From an uncultured Chitinophagaceae bacterium (GTDB taxonomy: Bacteria > Bacteroidota > Bacteroidia > Chitinophagales > Chitinophagaceae), in assembly GCA_903832075.1 (NCBI GenBank), contig CAILAF010000159.1, positions 1 through 18,836 on the forward strand: a stretch of DNA of 18,836 bases, given 5' to 3'. The number at the start of each line of letters is the position of its first letter. The stretch's first letter is position 1. Positions 6,015 to 14,496 of this stretch are shown piece by piece. Position numbers and translations under genes: made by a program. The notes under the pieces were generated by a model. That model saw only the letters and a list, made by a program, of their open reading frames with translations. It was not told the DNA's origin and made no database searches.

Positions 6015-8195
6015 ATGAAGAAATTATACTTTTTATTGATAGGTTTTTTTATTTACTCTTTCTGTTCTGCACAAGTAGAGATAACGATACCACCCATTCC
6101 GCAAATGCGGCAATATTTTCATGATAGAATCATCGCCGACCAAAAAGCCATTGTTCAACTCAATAATAAAAAGGATAGCATTTTTACTGCTACTAATGAT
6201 TTAGATGTGAATTTACAGATCAATCAAATTCTGCAAGTTCATGTAAATAATATGCGTGCAAAAATTGAATTGGATACTTCAATTGATGTAAGCGCAAAAT
6301 ATAAATGGTTGCGAGGGATTGAAGACATGCTTTCTGATTTTAAAAATGGGTATCAATCAAAATTGGTTAAAGGAATTTTATTGAGTGATTTGATTATTGC
6401 TTATGATGAAGCCATGCAGTTAGAATTAAATAATCAATCCATTAAAACCATTGTTCAGCAAAACGAATTGGAAGTCGGGAATATTTTGATTAAAAATTTT
6501 GCATTACAAAATAATATAGGCATTGCAGAATCAAAAGAAGTGTTGGTTTATAAAATGTGTCAGCGAAGTCCAAAAAACATTTTAAAGATATTAAGTCAAT
6601 TTCCGAATGTTTCTTTTGCCGATAGTTTAATTAAGGTGATGGCATATCGTAATCCCGATCAATTTTATGATTATGCATCGGCGCCGGATTCTTTAGGAAA
6701 AAGAATTCAAACAGTTGATGAGCCATTGGTAAAAACCATCAGTCAAATGGCAGGTATGAAAACAGGAAGAATGTTTTTTCCTTTTTTAGATAATATTTAT
6801 CATTACAAAATTTCAATTGATTCTATTGCAAAAATTGCTGAAGACAGTAATGCCTATTATAAGTTATTGGTAAAAACAGAAATTGAATATTCGGCAAGAT
6901 TAAAAAATGGCGATACTCCTTTTGCGATGCATGTTTTAACTGAAAAATTAAAACGCAAAGCTGTAGAAGTTTATATTGATGTAATTAATGGATTGCACGA
7001 TGAAAAGTTAGATGCCGTTCGCTTTAAATGTTTGGATAGCCTTACTGCCACTGAATTGTATTACTTGTGCGTAGTGGCTGAAGATGAAATTTATACCAGT
7101 AGTTATTTGGGAGTGTATAAAAGAATTTTTCAAAGAATGGGTGTGGAGCGATCGGATACTTTATTGAATTGGGTGAAGTATGATTTTTATAAAAAGTTTA
7201 TTAAGATGGCGGCTTCGTATAATGTTTTGGATGACTTTTTACGAAAGATGAATCAAGCAGAAGCTATTGAATTAATGAAAAATTTTGCGAATGGATTAGA
7301 AAAAGATAATACATTAGAAGAAGCTGTTGATGTTGCCGATTCGTATGCAAGTATTGATGATAGCGCGATTAAAAAATTAATTTTATCTGAGGTACAAAAA
7401 AATTTAGCAATACATGAAAAGAAAAAAAACATCAGGGCTTCTGTAATTTATAATTTGTTGAACACAATTTTTTTATCGGAAGATTCAACCAATAAAATTG
7501 ATGTATCTGCTAAATTAGGAATACCACCTGTTTATATCATGCCAAAAAAATTATTGCAGGATTCATCGGGCAAAATTATAATTCAACAATTTTTTTATGG
7601 TGATAAAGATGGATTAGCTGTATTTAATTCATTCATGGCTAATTACAGAAATGGTTTATGGAAAATTGTAAATAAACCGGAATGGATTGAAGTTTCTTCT
7701 TTAAGAGGAACAAAGATCACCATTTATGCCAACCGACCTTTTGATACCAAACAAGATTTGGATCAACAAGCACAAGATGATTTGGGAGAATATTTAGATT
7801 CTATTGGTGCAAATCCAACTATTGTTATTCATCGCGGACATAGTTATTACGTTAATCAAACCATTAAGCAATTACCCTATTCCGCTAAAGTTGTTTTATT
7901 AGGAGCTTGCGGTGCGTATCATAATTTAGATGATGTATTAAATATTTGTCCCGAAGCGCATATCATTGCCACCAAACAAATGGGCACCGGTATTGTAAAC
8001 ATTGCGCTCATTAATTCAATTGCAGAAACATTGCGTTTAGGTAAAGATTTAAACTGGCCTGTAATGTGGAAGAATTTACAGGGTAAATTCATTGGGCAAT
8101 ACAAAGAAAAGTTTGAGGATTATGTTCCGCCGTATAAAAATCTTGGCGCGATTTTTATTATGGCTTATAAAAGAGCAATGGAAAAGAATGATTAA
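6015..8195 (+). CDS. Secreted protein with putative clan CD (caspase/gingipain-like) C-terminal domain
   Basis: The 726-residue protein starts with a signal peptide (MKKLYFLLIGFFIYSFCSA, cut before QVE), so it is exported. Residues about 25-500 are helical and charged and I recognise no domain there. The C-terminal third has DGLAVFNSFMANYRNGLWKI, then TKITIYANRPF and a strand-loop pair: TIVIHRGHSYY with His606 and His609, followed 23-26 residues later by KVVLLGACGAY with Cys632. A hydrophobic strand ending in a His-Gly-type motif and a second ending in Ala-Cys-Gly is how clan CD peptidases present their catalytic dyad. The spacing is shorter than in well-known members, so activity is uncertain. 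The start at 6015 fits the candidate promoter just upstream. Its stop overlaps by 4 bp the stop of the convergent hydrolase gene. Confidence 0.7.
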   Translation: MKKLYFLLIGFFIYSFCSAQVEITIPPIPQMRQYFHDRIIADQKAIVQLNNKKDSIFTATNDLDVNLQINQILQVHVNNMRAKIELDTSIDVSAKYKWLRGIEDMLSDFKNGYQSKLVKGILLSDLIIAYDEAMQLELNNQSIKTIVQQNELEVGNILIKNFALQNNIGIAESKEVLVYKMCQRSPKNILKILSQFPNVSFADSLIKVMAYRNPDQFYDYASAPDSLGKRIQTVDEPLVKTISQMAGMKTGRMFFPFLDNIYHYKISIDSIAKIAEDSNAYYKLLVKTEIEYSARLKNGDTPFAMHVLTEKLKRKAVEVYIDVINGLHDEKLDAVRFKCLDSLTATELYYLCVVAEDEIYTSSYLGVYKRIFQRMGVERSDTLLNWVKYDFYKKFIKMAASYNVLDDFLRKMNQAEAIELMKNFANGLEKDNTLEEAVDVADSYASIDDSAIKKLILSEVQKNLAIHEKKKNIRASVIYNLLNTIFLSEDSTNKIDVSAKLGIPPVYIMPKKLLQDSSGKIIIQQFFYGDKDGLAVFNSFMANYRNGLWKIVNKPEWIEVSSLRGTKITIYANRPFDTKQDLDQQAQDDLGEYLDSIGANPTIVIHRGHSYYVNQTIKQLPYSAKVVLLGACGAYHNLDDVLNICPEAHIIATKQMGTGIVNIALINSIAETLRLGKDLNWPVMWKNLQGKFIGQYKEKFEDYVPPYKNLGAIFIMAYKRAMEKND

Positions 8196-8830
8196 TTCAA
8201 AAAAGGATTATTCTCTTTTTCATAGCCAATAGTTGTTGGCATTCCATGTCCCGAATACACAATGGTTTCATCAGGTAATACCAATAACTTTTCTTTGATA
8301 TTTTTTATCAGTTGTTCATGATTGCCGCCGGGTAAATCGGTTCTGCCAATACTTTCACGAAACAACACATCGCCACCAATAATAAAATGATCTGCTTCAC
8401 AATACAAACAAATACTGCCGGGCGAATGTCCGGGCGCAGCAATAACTTTTAATTCATCATTATCTAAATGAACAATATCATTTTCATTCAAAAAATGTAA
8501 TGGTCCATTATAATTTTCAAAAGTTAATCCCCATTTCTTTCCGGATTCAGGAGCAAATTGCAGCATTATTGCTTCGTTGGGATGAATATATAATTCCAAT
8601 CCAAATTCCTGATGAACCCATTTATTGCCGAACACATGATCCAAGTGGCAATGCGTATTAATCAGTTGAAGGGCTGTAAGATTTTCGGTAACTAAAAATT
8701 CTTTTAACATTTCCTGCTCAGCAGTAAAGTAACAACCGGGATCAACAATAATGGCATTGCCTTGTTGGTTATATAAAATATATGTATTTTCCTGAACGGG
8801 ATTAAACGAAAAAAACTTTACCTTAATCAT
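8192..8830 (-). CDS. Metallo-beta-lactamase-fold hydrolase, glyoxalase-II-like (YcbL type)
   Basis: This is a cytoplasmic metal-dependent hydrolase of 212 residues, likely acting on a thioester such as S-lactoylglutathione or a related acyl-thiol. All expected metal ligands are visible: the THCHLDH motif (His60, His62, Asp64, His65), His135 in APGHSPGS, Asp154 in IGGDVLF and His195 in VYSGHGMPT. The segment RESIGRTDLPGGN is typical of the short YcbL/GloB-like branch, which lacks the C-terminal substrate domain of classical glyoxalase II. The ATG at 8830 begins MIKVKFFSFNPVQENTYIL, the normal start of the family. The gene is alone on its strand. Its stop codon overlaps that of the upstream convergent gene inside the sequence TTAA. 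Confidence 0.9.
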   Translation of the reverse strand: MIKVKFFSFNPVQENTYILYNQQGNAIIVDPGCYFTAEQEMLKEFLVTENLTALQLINTHCHLDHVFGNKWVHQEFGLELYIHPNEAIMLQFAPESGKKWGLTFENYNGPLHFLNENDIVHLDNDELKVIAAPGHSPGSICLYCEADHFIIGGDVLFRESIGRTDLPGGNHEQLIKNIKEKLLVLPDETIVYSGHGMPTTIGYEKENNPFLN

Positions 8831-8976
8831 AAACTCATTTTTCTGATTGGTTGATAGTAATTACCTAATTTTAACAACGATTGAATGTATTGAAACGTTT
8901 TGTCTAATAACTTCATATTTTAATTATACAAACTCATTTTTAATATCATCAATCGGATTCTAAATTTAGCGAGGTT

Positions 8977-11900
8977 ATGCAAATGAACAGAATAAAAAAA
9001 TGTTTTATTGCCATATTATTTTTATTGCCACTTGTTTCAATGGCGCAAGTGAATATGGTTGACTATGGAAAGAACAGATTGCAGTTCAAAAAATTTAAAT
9101 GGAAATTTTATCAGTCACCCAATTTCAATACCTATGTTTCGCAAGGCGGAACAGAGTTGGGGAAATTTGCTGCGCAAGTTGCCGAAGATGAATTAAAAGG
9201 GATTGAAACTTTTATTGAATATTCTTTGCAACGCCGTGCCAATATTGTGGTATATAATTCTTATGATGATTATAAACAAAGCAATATTGGATTGGGAATT
9301 GATTGGCAGAACGCAGGTGGTTTAACAAAGTTGGTGAATAATAAGATCGTTGTTTTTTTTGATGGTAATCATGAACATTTGCGTTTACAAATTCGACAGG
9401 GTATTGCAAAAGTCTTGACCGATAATTTATTGTTTGGTGATGATGTTGGTGAAGTAGCCAGCAATTCTGCATTATTGGATCTTCCTAAATGGTTGACTGA
9501 TGGATATATTGAATATGCAGCACAAACTTGGAGTACCGAAAAAGATGATGAATTAAAAAGTGTAATTCTAAGTGCAGATTATGATAATTTTTATCAATTC
9601 GCTTTTGCTAAACCATTATTAGCCGGTCATGCTTTTTGGTATTATTTCGGAGAAAAATATAAAAAAGAAAATACTACTTACTTTTTATACTTAGCACGCA
9701 TTTATAAAAATTTGAACAATGCTGCACTGCGCATTTGTAAGAAAAAATTCAAAGAGGTATTGGCCGATTTCATGACGTATGAACAGGAAATATATAATAA
9801 AGATATTCGTAAACGTAAGAATGCGCCAAAAGGAAGTTTAAGTGTGAATGAAGATGTAACCAAAGATGATTATTTCCGTTTTCAGGCAAATCCAAATCCG
9901 CGTAATAATAATTATGCAGTAGTTGAATTTAGTAAAGGAGTATATCGGGTGAAGTATGTTGAAAGTGCATCTGATCCAAAAGTATTATTGGATAAAGGTG
10001 TGCGAACACAGCAGGGAGATATCAATCCCAATTATCCAATACTGGCATGGGATGTAAAAGGAACTCGTTTATTGGTAATTTATTGGGAAGAAGGTCATAC
10101 AAAAATGTTTGTGTATGATGTAGTAGCAAAATATAAACGCTTTAAACAGGAGATCACAGGGTTTGATCAAATATTAGATGCATCATTTATGCTCGATGCA
10201 AATACTTTAGTAATGAGTGCTGTAAAAAATGGGCATTCAGATATTTATACTTATAAAATTGAAGAACAAAAAGTTGAACAAATTACCAATGATATTTATG
10301 ATGATTTGAATCCAACTTATGTTTCTTTCCCTAATCGTTCCGGTATTATTTTTTCTTCTAATCGTCCGGGTGTAAATGCACCGAACACTGATACGGTATT
10401 GCCAAGTAAATATCGGTTCAATATTTTTTTAGTGGATATTTTAAATAAAGGCAACACAAAACAAATCACACAGCTTACCAATATGAAGTTGGGTAATGCA
10501 ACATATCCTATGCAATACAATACCAATCACTTCACTTTTGTTTCGGATGAAAATGGAATTGGTAATCGTTGGGCTGGTTTTTTTGCAACTAAACGCAATG
10601 GACTTGATACAGTTTATCAAATTGGTGATGAAGTATTGCGTAATCCTGTTCCTAAAGAATTAGATTCTACATTAGCTGCTTGGAGAAAACAAGAACCTGA
10701 TAATATCAGTTATTTTCAAGTGTATAGTGATTCTACTTATACTTTTCCGATCACGAACTATCAAACATCTTTATTAGAAACAAGAATTGCAGGCAATAAC
10801 GGACAAGTAAGCGAAACAAGGCGAGAAGGTGATTATAAATATTTGTATAAACTAAAAGTGAATGAGGATGCATTAAATAAACGAAATGTAAATGCAAGAC
10901 CTACTGAATACATTAAAAAGATTATGGACCAGCAAAAAACTATTGCCGGGAAAGCAACAATGTATAAACAGAATGCGTCCGATTCAATAAAAATTAAACA
11001 GAAAGATTTCTTTCAATCAGAATTTGCAGATGAAAAAATTGATAGCAGTAAAATAAAAGCAAATACAGGCACTGCACCAAAACTCAAGATCAGTGATCTA
11101 AGTAAAATGAAATTGTATAATTACAAAATGAAGTATAGTGCAGATTATGTGTTGGCAGGTGTTACCAATAATATTTTAGTTAATCGTTATCAACCTTACG
11201 GTGGTGGTCAAGGTCCGATTGAATTAAATAATGGAAGTGATATAAACTGGAGTTTTCGTGCAGGTGTGAGTGATCTGTTTGAAGATATTAAATTTGTTGG
11301 AGGTGTTCGTTTTGGCACTGATTTGAATGATAAGGATGTTTTCTTTTCATTACATAATTTCAGAAAAAGAGTTGATTGGGGTATTACTTATTACAGAAGT
11401 AAAGTTTCTAATTTCTCAGGCTTCTTTCAAGGCACTTTAGCTTATTATAATAATGCACTTGTTACTAATCTGTATCAAATAAATTTTTCTTATCCTTTTG
11501 ATGAATTACGCAGCCTTAGATTAACACTTGGGTTACGACAAGATAAAGGAATCATACGTGCATTCAATAATGCAACAGGCGTGCCTGATCCATTTGGCCT
11601 TTCACAAAAAGATAGTAGTGCTTGGTATGGAGTAGGCAGATTGGAATATGTATTTGATAATACTTTAAATCCTGCGCAAAATATTTGGAATGGTACAAGA
11701 TGGAAAGTTTTTTTAGATTTAAATGCGCCTACAATCAAAGCAAGTAATACAACTTATGATTTTGGTTTTGATGCAAGACATTATCATAAAATATATCGCA
11801 ATTTTATTTGGGCAACACGTGCTGCTGCTGATTTTAGTTGGGGCACACAAAAAATTCTTTATTATTTAGGTGGTGTTGATGGATGGATAAATCCAAGATT

Positions 11901-12357
11901 TAATACCAATCAACCTGCACCAGATCAATCTTATGCTTTTCAATCATTGGCTGTAAATATGCGTGGATATAATCAAAATATTGCCAATGGTAATAATGCA
12001 TTTGTTATAAATAGTGAATTGCGTTTTCCGGTGTTTACAACATTATTTAATAAACCAATTAATAATGCATTCTTAAGAAATTTTCAATTGACACAATTTT
12101 TTGATTTAGGTACAGCGTGGAATGGAAAATATAGTGGCATTTCAAGACCCACAGTGGTTTATGGTACACAAACTGCCGGTAATCCAATCTTGGTTAGAAT
12201 TGATGCTGGAGGGTTAGGCCCGTTTGCCGCGGGATATGGTTTTGGTGCACGAAGTACTTTATTAGGATATTTTATAAAAACAGATTTAGGTTGGCCAATG
12301 AAAGGCTTCTTTAGAGGATCCCCATTATTTTATTTTTCATTGGGATTAGATTTCTAA
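8977..12357 (+). CDS. Outer-membrane protein: dead MA-type peptidase domain, TolB-like propeller, BamA-like barrel
   Basis: The protein has 1126 residues and begins with a signal peptide (MQMNRIKKCFIAILFLLPLVSMA). An ATG two codons later (8983) is an equal alternative start. Residues about 25-270 resemble the Peptidase_MA fold, with LPKWLTDGYIEYAAQTW (169-185) in the usual place. However, the helix that should carry HExxH reads QIRQGIAKVLTD (138-149), so no zinc site is formed. Residues about 290-600 contain TolB/PD40-like propeller blades (GIIFSSNRPG, HFTFVSDENGIGNRW). From about 720 to the end there is a barrel-like stretch closing with NLQ-type strands, FFDLGTAWNG, GYGFGARSTLLGYFIKTDLGW and a C-terminal Phe, as in Omp85/surface-antigen barrels. 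The family is common in Bacteroidota; its function is not known to me. A strong terminator follows the stop. Only a weak -7-like element, TAAATTTA at 8961, is visible upstream. Confidence 0.78.
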   Translation: MQMNRIKKCFIAILFLLPLVSMAQVNMVDYGKNRLQFKKFKWKFYQSPNFNTYVSQGGTELGKFAAQVAEDELKGIETFIEYSLQRRANIVVYNSYDDYKQSNIGLGIDWQNAGGLTKLVNNKIVVFFDGNHEHLRLQIRQGIAKVLTDNLLFGDDVGEVASNSALLDLPKWLTDGYIEYAAQTWSTEKDDELKSVILSADYDNFYQFAFAKPLLAGHAFWYYFGEKYKKENTTYFLYLARIYKNLNNAALRICKKKFKEVLADFMTYEQEIYNKDIRKRKNAPKGSLSVNEDVTKDDYFRFQANPNPRNNNYAVVEFSKGVYRVKYVESASDPKVLLDKGVRTQQGDINPNYPILAWDVKGTRLLVIYWEEGHTKMFVYDVVAKYKRFKQEITGFDQILDASFMLDANTLVMSAVKNGHSDIYTYKIEEQKVEQITNDIYDDLNPTYVSFPNRSGIIFSSNRPGVNAPNTDTVLPSKYRFNIFLVDILNKGNTKQITQLTNMKLGNATYPMQYNTNHFTFVSDENGIGNRWAGFFATKRNGLDTVYQIGDEVLRNPVPKELDSTLAAWRKQEPDNISYFQVYSDSTYTFPITNYQTSLLETRIAGNNGQVSETRREGDYKYLYKLKVNEDALNKRNVNARPTEYIKKIMDQQKTIAGKATMYKQNASDSIKIKQKDFFQSEFADEKIDSSKIKANTGTAPKLKISDLSKMKLYNYKMKYSADYVLAGVTNNILVNRYQPYGGGQGPIELNNGSDINWSFRAGVSDLFEDIKFVGGVRFGTDLNDKDVFFSLHNFRKRVDWGITYYRSKVSNFSGFFQGTLAYYNNALVTNLYQINFSYPFDELRSLRLTLGLRQDKGIIRAFNNATGVPDPFGLSQKDSSAWYGVGRLEYVFDNTLNPAQNIWNGTRWKVFLDLNAPTIKASNTTYDFGFDARHYHKIYRNFIWATRAAADFSWGTQKILYYLGGVDGWINPRFNTNQPAPDQSYAFQSLAVNMRGYNQNIANGNNAFVINSELRFPVFTTLFNKPINNAFLRNFQLTQFFDLGTAWNGKYSGISRPTVVYGTQTAGNPILVRIDAGGLGPFAAGYGFGARSTLLGYFIKTDLGWPMKGFFRGSPLFYFSLGLDF

Positions 12358-12380
12358 TAAAAAAATTTATCATCCTTATT

Positions 12381-13034
12381 TTATTCATTACCTCTCTTAA
12401 AAAAGTGAGGTAATTTTTTTAGCGTATAATAAATAATACAAAGCATGATAGAAAATAAAAAAGAGAATCCCCAAGTTTTAAAATTCTCTACAGGATGCAT
12501 TGCCTGATGTGCAGAAGCATGAAGCAAATCGTATGGTTTAGTTAAGATATCCCAACTATTAAAACGCAAAAATCTACCTAAATAAATTCCAAAACCACAT
12601 AACAGTAATCCAAGAAAAACAAAAAGATTCAACCAAATCGGTTGTAAATATTTTGACATAAATTTTTCTACTTCCATTAACGAAATCAATCCCAATATCA
12701 ATCCATTCCATGTTGCACTCATCACCAACAATAAATCATACCAACGCAAAGAACCAATTGTATTATCAAAATGAATAAGGTCGGTAATGATATACGGTGC
12801 ATTCGGGAAAAATAATATCCAGCCAAGAAGAAAAAAAATGGCTTTACCATTTAATGTTGATTGTTTTAATAATTGTCGGCTGAATAATAATGGAACGATT
12901 GCTAAAAAAGTATTCCATACATAAAAAATATAAAACCAATCATTTGTTTTTGCAATTCTAAGTGCCAATAACACCATAGTAAATAAAACGGAGAGCGTTA
13001 ATGCAATATTGATAGAGGTGTTTTTTTGTTTCAT
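12381..13034 (-). CDS. DUF1361 family membrane protein
   Basis: This inner-membrane protein has 217 residues and about six membrane segments (near 10-27, 33-51, 64-81, 100-120, 133-152 and 188-205). The family signature is clear: LFFPNAPYIITDLIHF (75-89) and GIYLGRFLRFNSWDIL (149-164). The function of DUF1361 is unknown. The ATG overlaps the TGA of the preceding dgkA gene in ATGA (13034-13031), which indicates translational coupling and one transcript with dgkA. The last dozen codons coincide with the terminator of the convergent outer-membrane protein gene, so the C-terminal coding sequence is partly constrained by that hairpin. Confidence 0.88.
   Translation of the reverse strand: MKQKNTSINIALTLSVLFTMVLLALRIAKTNDWFYIFYVWNTFLAIVPLLFSRQLLKQSTLNGKAIFFLLGWILFFPNAPYIITDLIHFDNTIGSLRWYDLLLVMSATWNGLILGLISLMEVEKFMSKYLQPIWLNLFVFLGLLLCGFGIYLGRFLRFNSWDILTKPYDLLHASAHQAMHPVENFKTWGFSFLFSIMLCIIYYTLKKLPHFFKRGNE
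12387..12420 (+). terminator. Intrinsic terminator of the outer-membrane protein gene, inside the DUF1361 3' end
   Basis: ATTACCTC (12387-12394) pairs with GAGGTAAT (12407-12414). A CTT/AAG extension inside the loop can pair further, and seven T follow (12414-12420). It lies 30 bp after the stop at 12357 and wholly within coding sequence of the convergent DUF1361 gene. There is no T run in the minus direction, so it acts on the plus strand only. Confidence 0.85.
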
Positions 13035-13395
13035 AATAATGCAATCAATTTTGGTAAGAAGATGATGATACCAATGATGGCACTAATGATTGCAAGCCAA
13101 AGCACAGCTGCTGCCGAAACATCTTTAATGATTTTAATTGTTGGATGAAAATCTTTGTGAACGAGATCGCATATTTTTTCCAATGCACTATTCAACATTT
13201 CTGCGCCAATTACTAACCCAATGCATAATAATAACATCATCCATTCAATTTCGTTCACTTTAAAAATAAATCCGCTGATAATAACTGCAATGGCAAATGC
13301 CAATTGAATTTTTCCATTGCGTTCATTTAAAAAAAATGTGCAATGCCATTGAATGCATTGGCAAATGCTTTAAATATATTTTGACGAGCACTCAT
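13031..13395 (-). pseudogene. dgkA: Diacylglycerol/undecaprenol kinase DgkA, split by a one-base frameshift
   Basis: DgkA is a small membrane kinase that phosphorylates diacylglycerol or undecaprenol. An ATG at 13395 gives MSARQNIFKAFANAFNGIAHFF and then hits TAA at 13329-13327. Reading base 13330 twice (-1 shift) continues as LNERNGKIQLAFAIAV and runs on to the stop at 13031. The joined product has 121 residues, the normal DgkA length, with the family's ERN near the start, the active-site block AEMLNSALEKICDLV, the KIIKDVSAAAVLW block and three membrane segments. The break lies in a run of eight A (13329-13336; T on the coding strand); nine would restore the frame. The intact second part has only a TTG at 13303 as possible start, arguing that it is not a separate gene. 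Possible causes are a sequencing error, a real mutation, or slippage. DUF1361 follows with a 4-bp overlap. Confidence 0.82.
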
Positions 13396-13446
13396 TTTTT
13401 TTCTTAAAGGTAAAAGATGATTTAAGATTATTGCTATGTTTTAATG

Positions 13447-14496
13447 TTAATCTATTATCAAAGCATTGCAAATATTCTTCACAATACTTGGTCCCTCATA
13501 AATAAAACCTGTCCATACTTGTACTAAAGAAGCACCTGCATTGAATTGCTTTTTTGCATCTTCACCTGTAAAAATTCCACCGCTTGCCATAATCGGAATT
13601 TGATGATTTGTTTGTTGAGATAGATATTGTACTACCTCTAAACCTCTTTGCTGCAAAGGCTTTCCGCTTAATCCACCTTGTTGAGTTATAAGTTCTGGGT
13701 CTTGCGTTATGAGTCCTGAGCGATTGATGGTAGTATTCGTTGCAACCAATCCATCTAATTTTATTTCGAATGAAAGTTCAACAATATCATCCAATTGTTC
13801 TTGTATTAAATCGGGTGCAATTTTTAATAATATTGGTTTTGGTTTTTCTTTTCCGTGATTAATATTTTGAAGATTGGTTAATATTTTTTTCAATGCATCT
13901 TTTTCTTGTAGTTCACGCAAACCCGGTGTATTCGGACTGCTGACATTAACTACAAAATAATCAACCACATCAAAAAGCTCTGTAAAACAAATCTCATAAT
14001 CTTTCCATGCATCTTCGTTTGGTGTTATTTTATTTTTGCCGATGTTGCCACCAATAATCAGTTGGCGATTGCCGGATGACGGTTTATAAGTATTCCATTT
14101 TTCAAGACGATTGCGAACAACATTTACTCCGTTATTATTAAAACCCATTCTATTGATAAGCGCTTTATCTTTTGGTAAACGAAATAATCTTGGCTGATCA
14201 TTTCCTAGTTGAGCTTTTGGAGTAACGGTTCCTATCTCAACAAATCCAAAACCCAATGCTTGCAATTCGTTTAAGTAAAAAGCATTTTTATCGAAGCCGG
14301 CACCTAATCCAACAGGATTTTTAAAATGTAATCCAAAAACATTTTTTTCTAAAGATGAATGTTCAACTGAAAATAGTTGCTGAATGATTTTTTTAATGAA
14401 AGAAATTTTACATGCATTTTGTAAAGTGTTCATTGAAAAATTATGCACTTTTTCAGGATCGAATTGAAATAAAATATCTCGAATGATTTTGTACAT
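13447..14496 (-). CDS. pyrD: Dihydroorotate dehydrogenase, class 2 (quinone-dependent)
   Basis: PyrD oxidises dihydroorotate to orotate in pyrimidine synthesis, passing electrons through FMN to membrane quinone. The ATG at 14496 gives 349 residues and begins MYKIIRDILFQFDPEKVHNF, the N-terminal helix of class 2 enzymes that docks on the membrane; an in-frame TTG at 14604 would add 36 residues without family support. Visible motifs are GLGAGFDKNA (63-72), NRMGFNNNG (115-123), VNVSSPNTPGLREL with the catalytic Ser (184-197), and near the C-terminus GGLSGKPL and the FMN-phosphate site MASGGIFTGEDA. A loop just before GGLSGKPL is encoded by a 7-bp repeat array (LITQDPELITQQ). It is probably the first gene of an operon with dgkA and DUF1361. 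A weak -7-like CATATTTG (14521-14514) lies upstream. Confidence 0.94.
   Translation of the reverse strand: MYKIIRDILFQFDPEKVHNFSMNTLQNACKISFIKKIIQQLFSVEHSSLEKNVFGLHFKNPVGLGAGFDKNAFYLNELQALGFGFVEIGTVTPKAQLGNDQPRLFRLPKDKALINRMGFNNNGVNVVRNRLEKWNTYKPSSGNRQLIIGGNIGKNKITPNEDAWKDYEICFTELFDVVDYFVVNVSSPNTPGLRELQEKDALKKILTNLQNINHGKEKPKPILLKIAPDLIQEQLDDIVELSFEIKLDGLVATNTTINRSGLITQDPELITQQGGLSGKPLQQRGLEVVQYLSQQTNHQIPIMASGGIFTGEDAKKQFNAGASLVQVWTGFIYEGPSIVKNICNALIID
13681..13722. repeat. Six consecutive heptamers inside pyrD
   Basis: The plus strand reads TTGAGTT, ATAAGTT, CTGGGTC, TTGCGTT, ATGAGTC, CTGAGCG without a break, consensus NTNNGTY. It encodes the imperfectly duplicated residues LITQDPE / LITQQGG in pyrD. 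The unit resembles the heptamers at 5124-5210 (NCNGGTT in the same orientation). Confidence 0.7.

Noticed and set aside
13031..13303. A separate 90-residue gene starting at TTG 13303
   Set aside because: It lacks the N-terminal part of DgkA, which is found just upstream in another frame; a frameshifted dgkA explains both parts.
13384..13430. Inverted repeat TCTTAAA / TTTAAGA between pyrD and dgkA
   Set aside because: The stem is only 7 A/T-rich pairs with a 12-base loop and no T run in the pyrD direction, so it is not a credible terminator.
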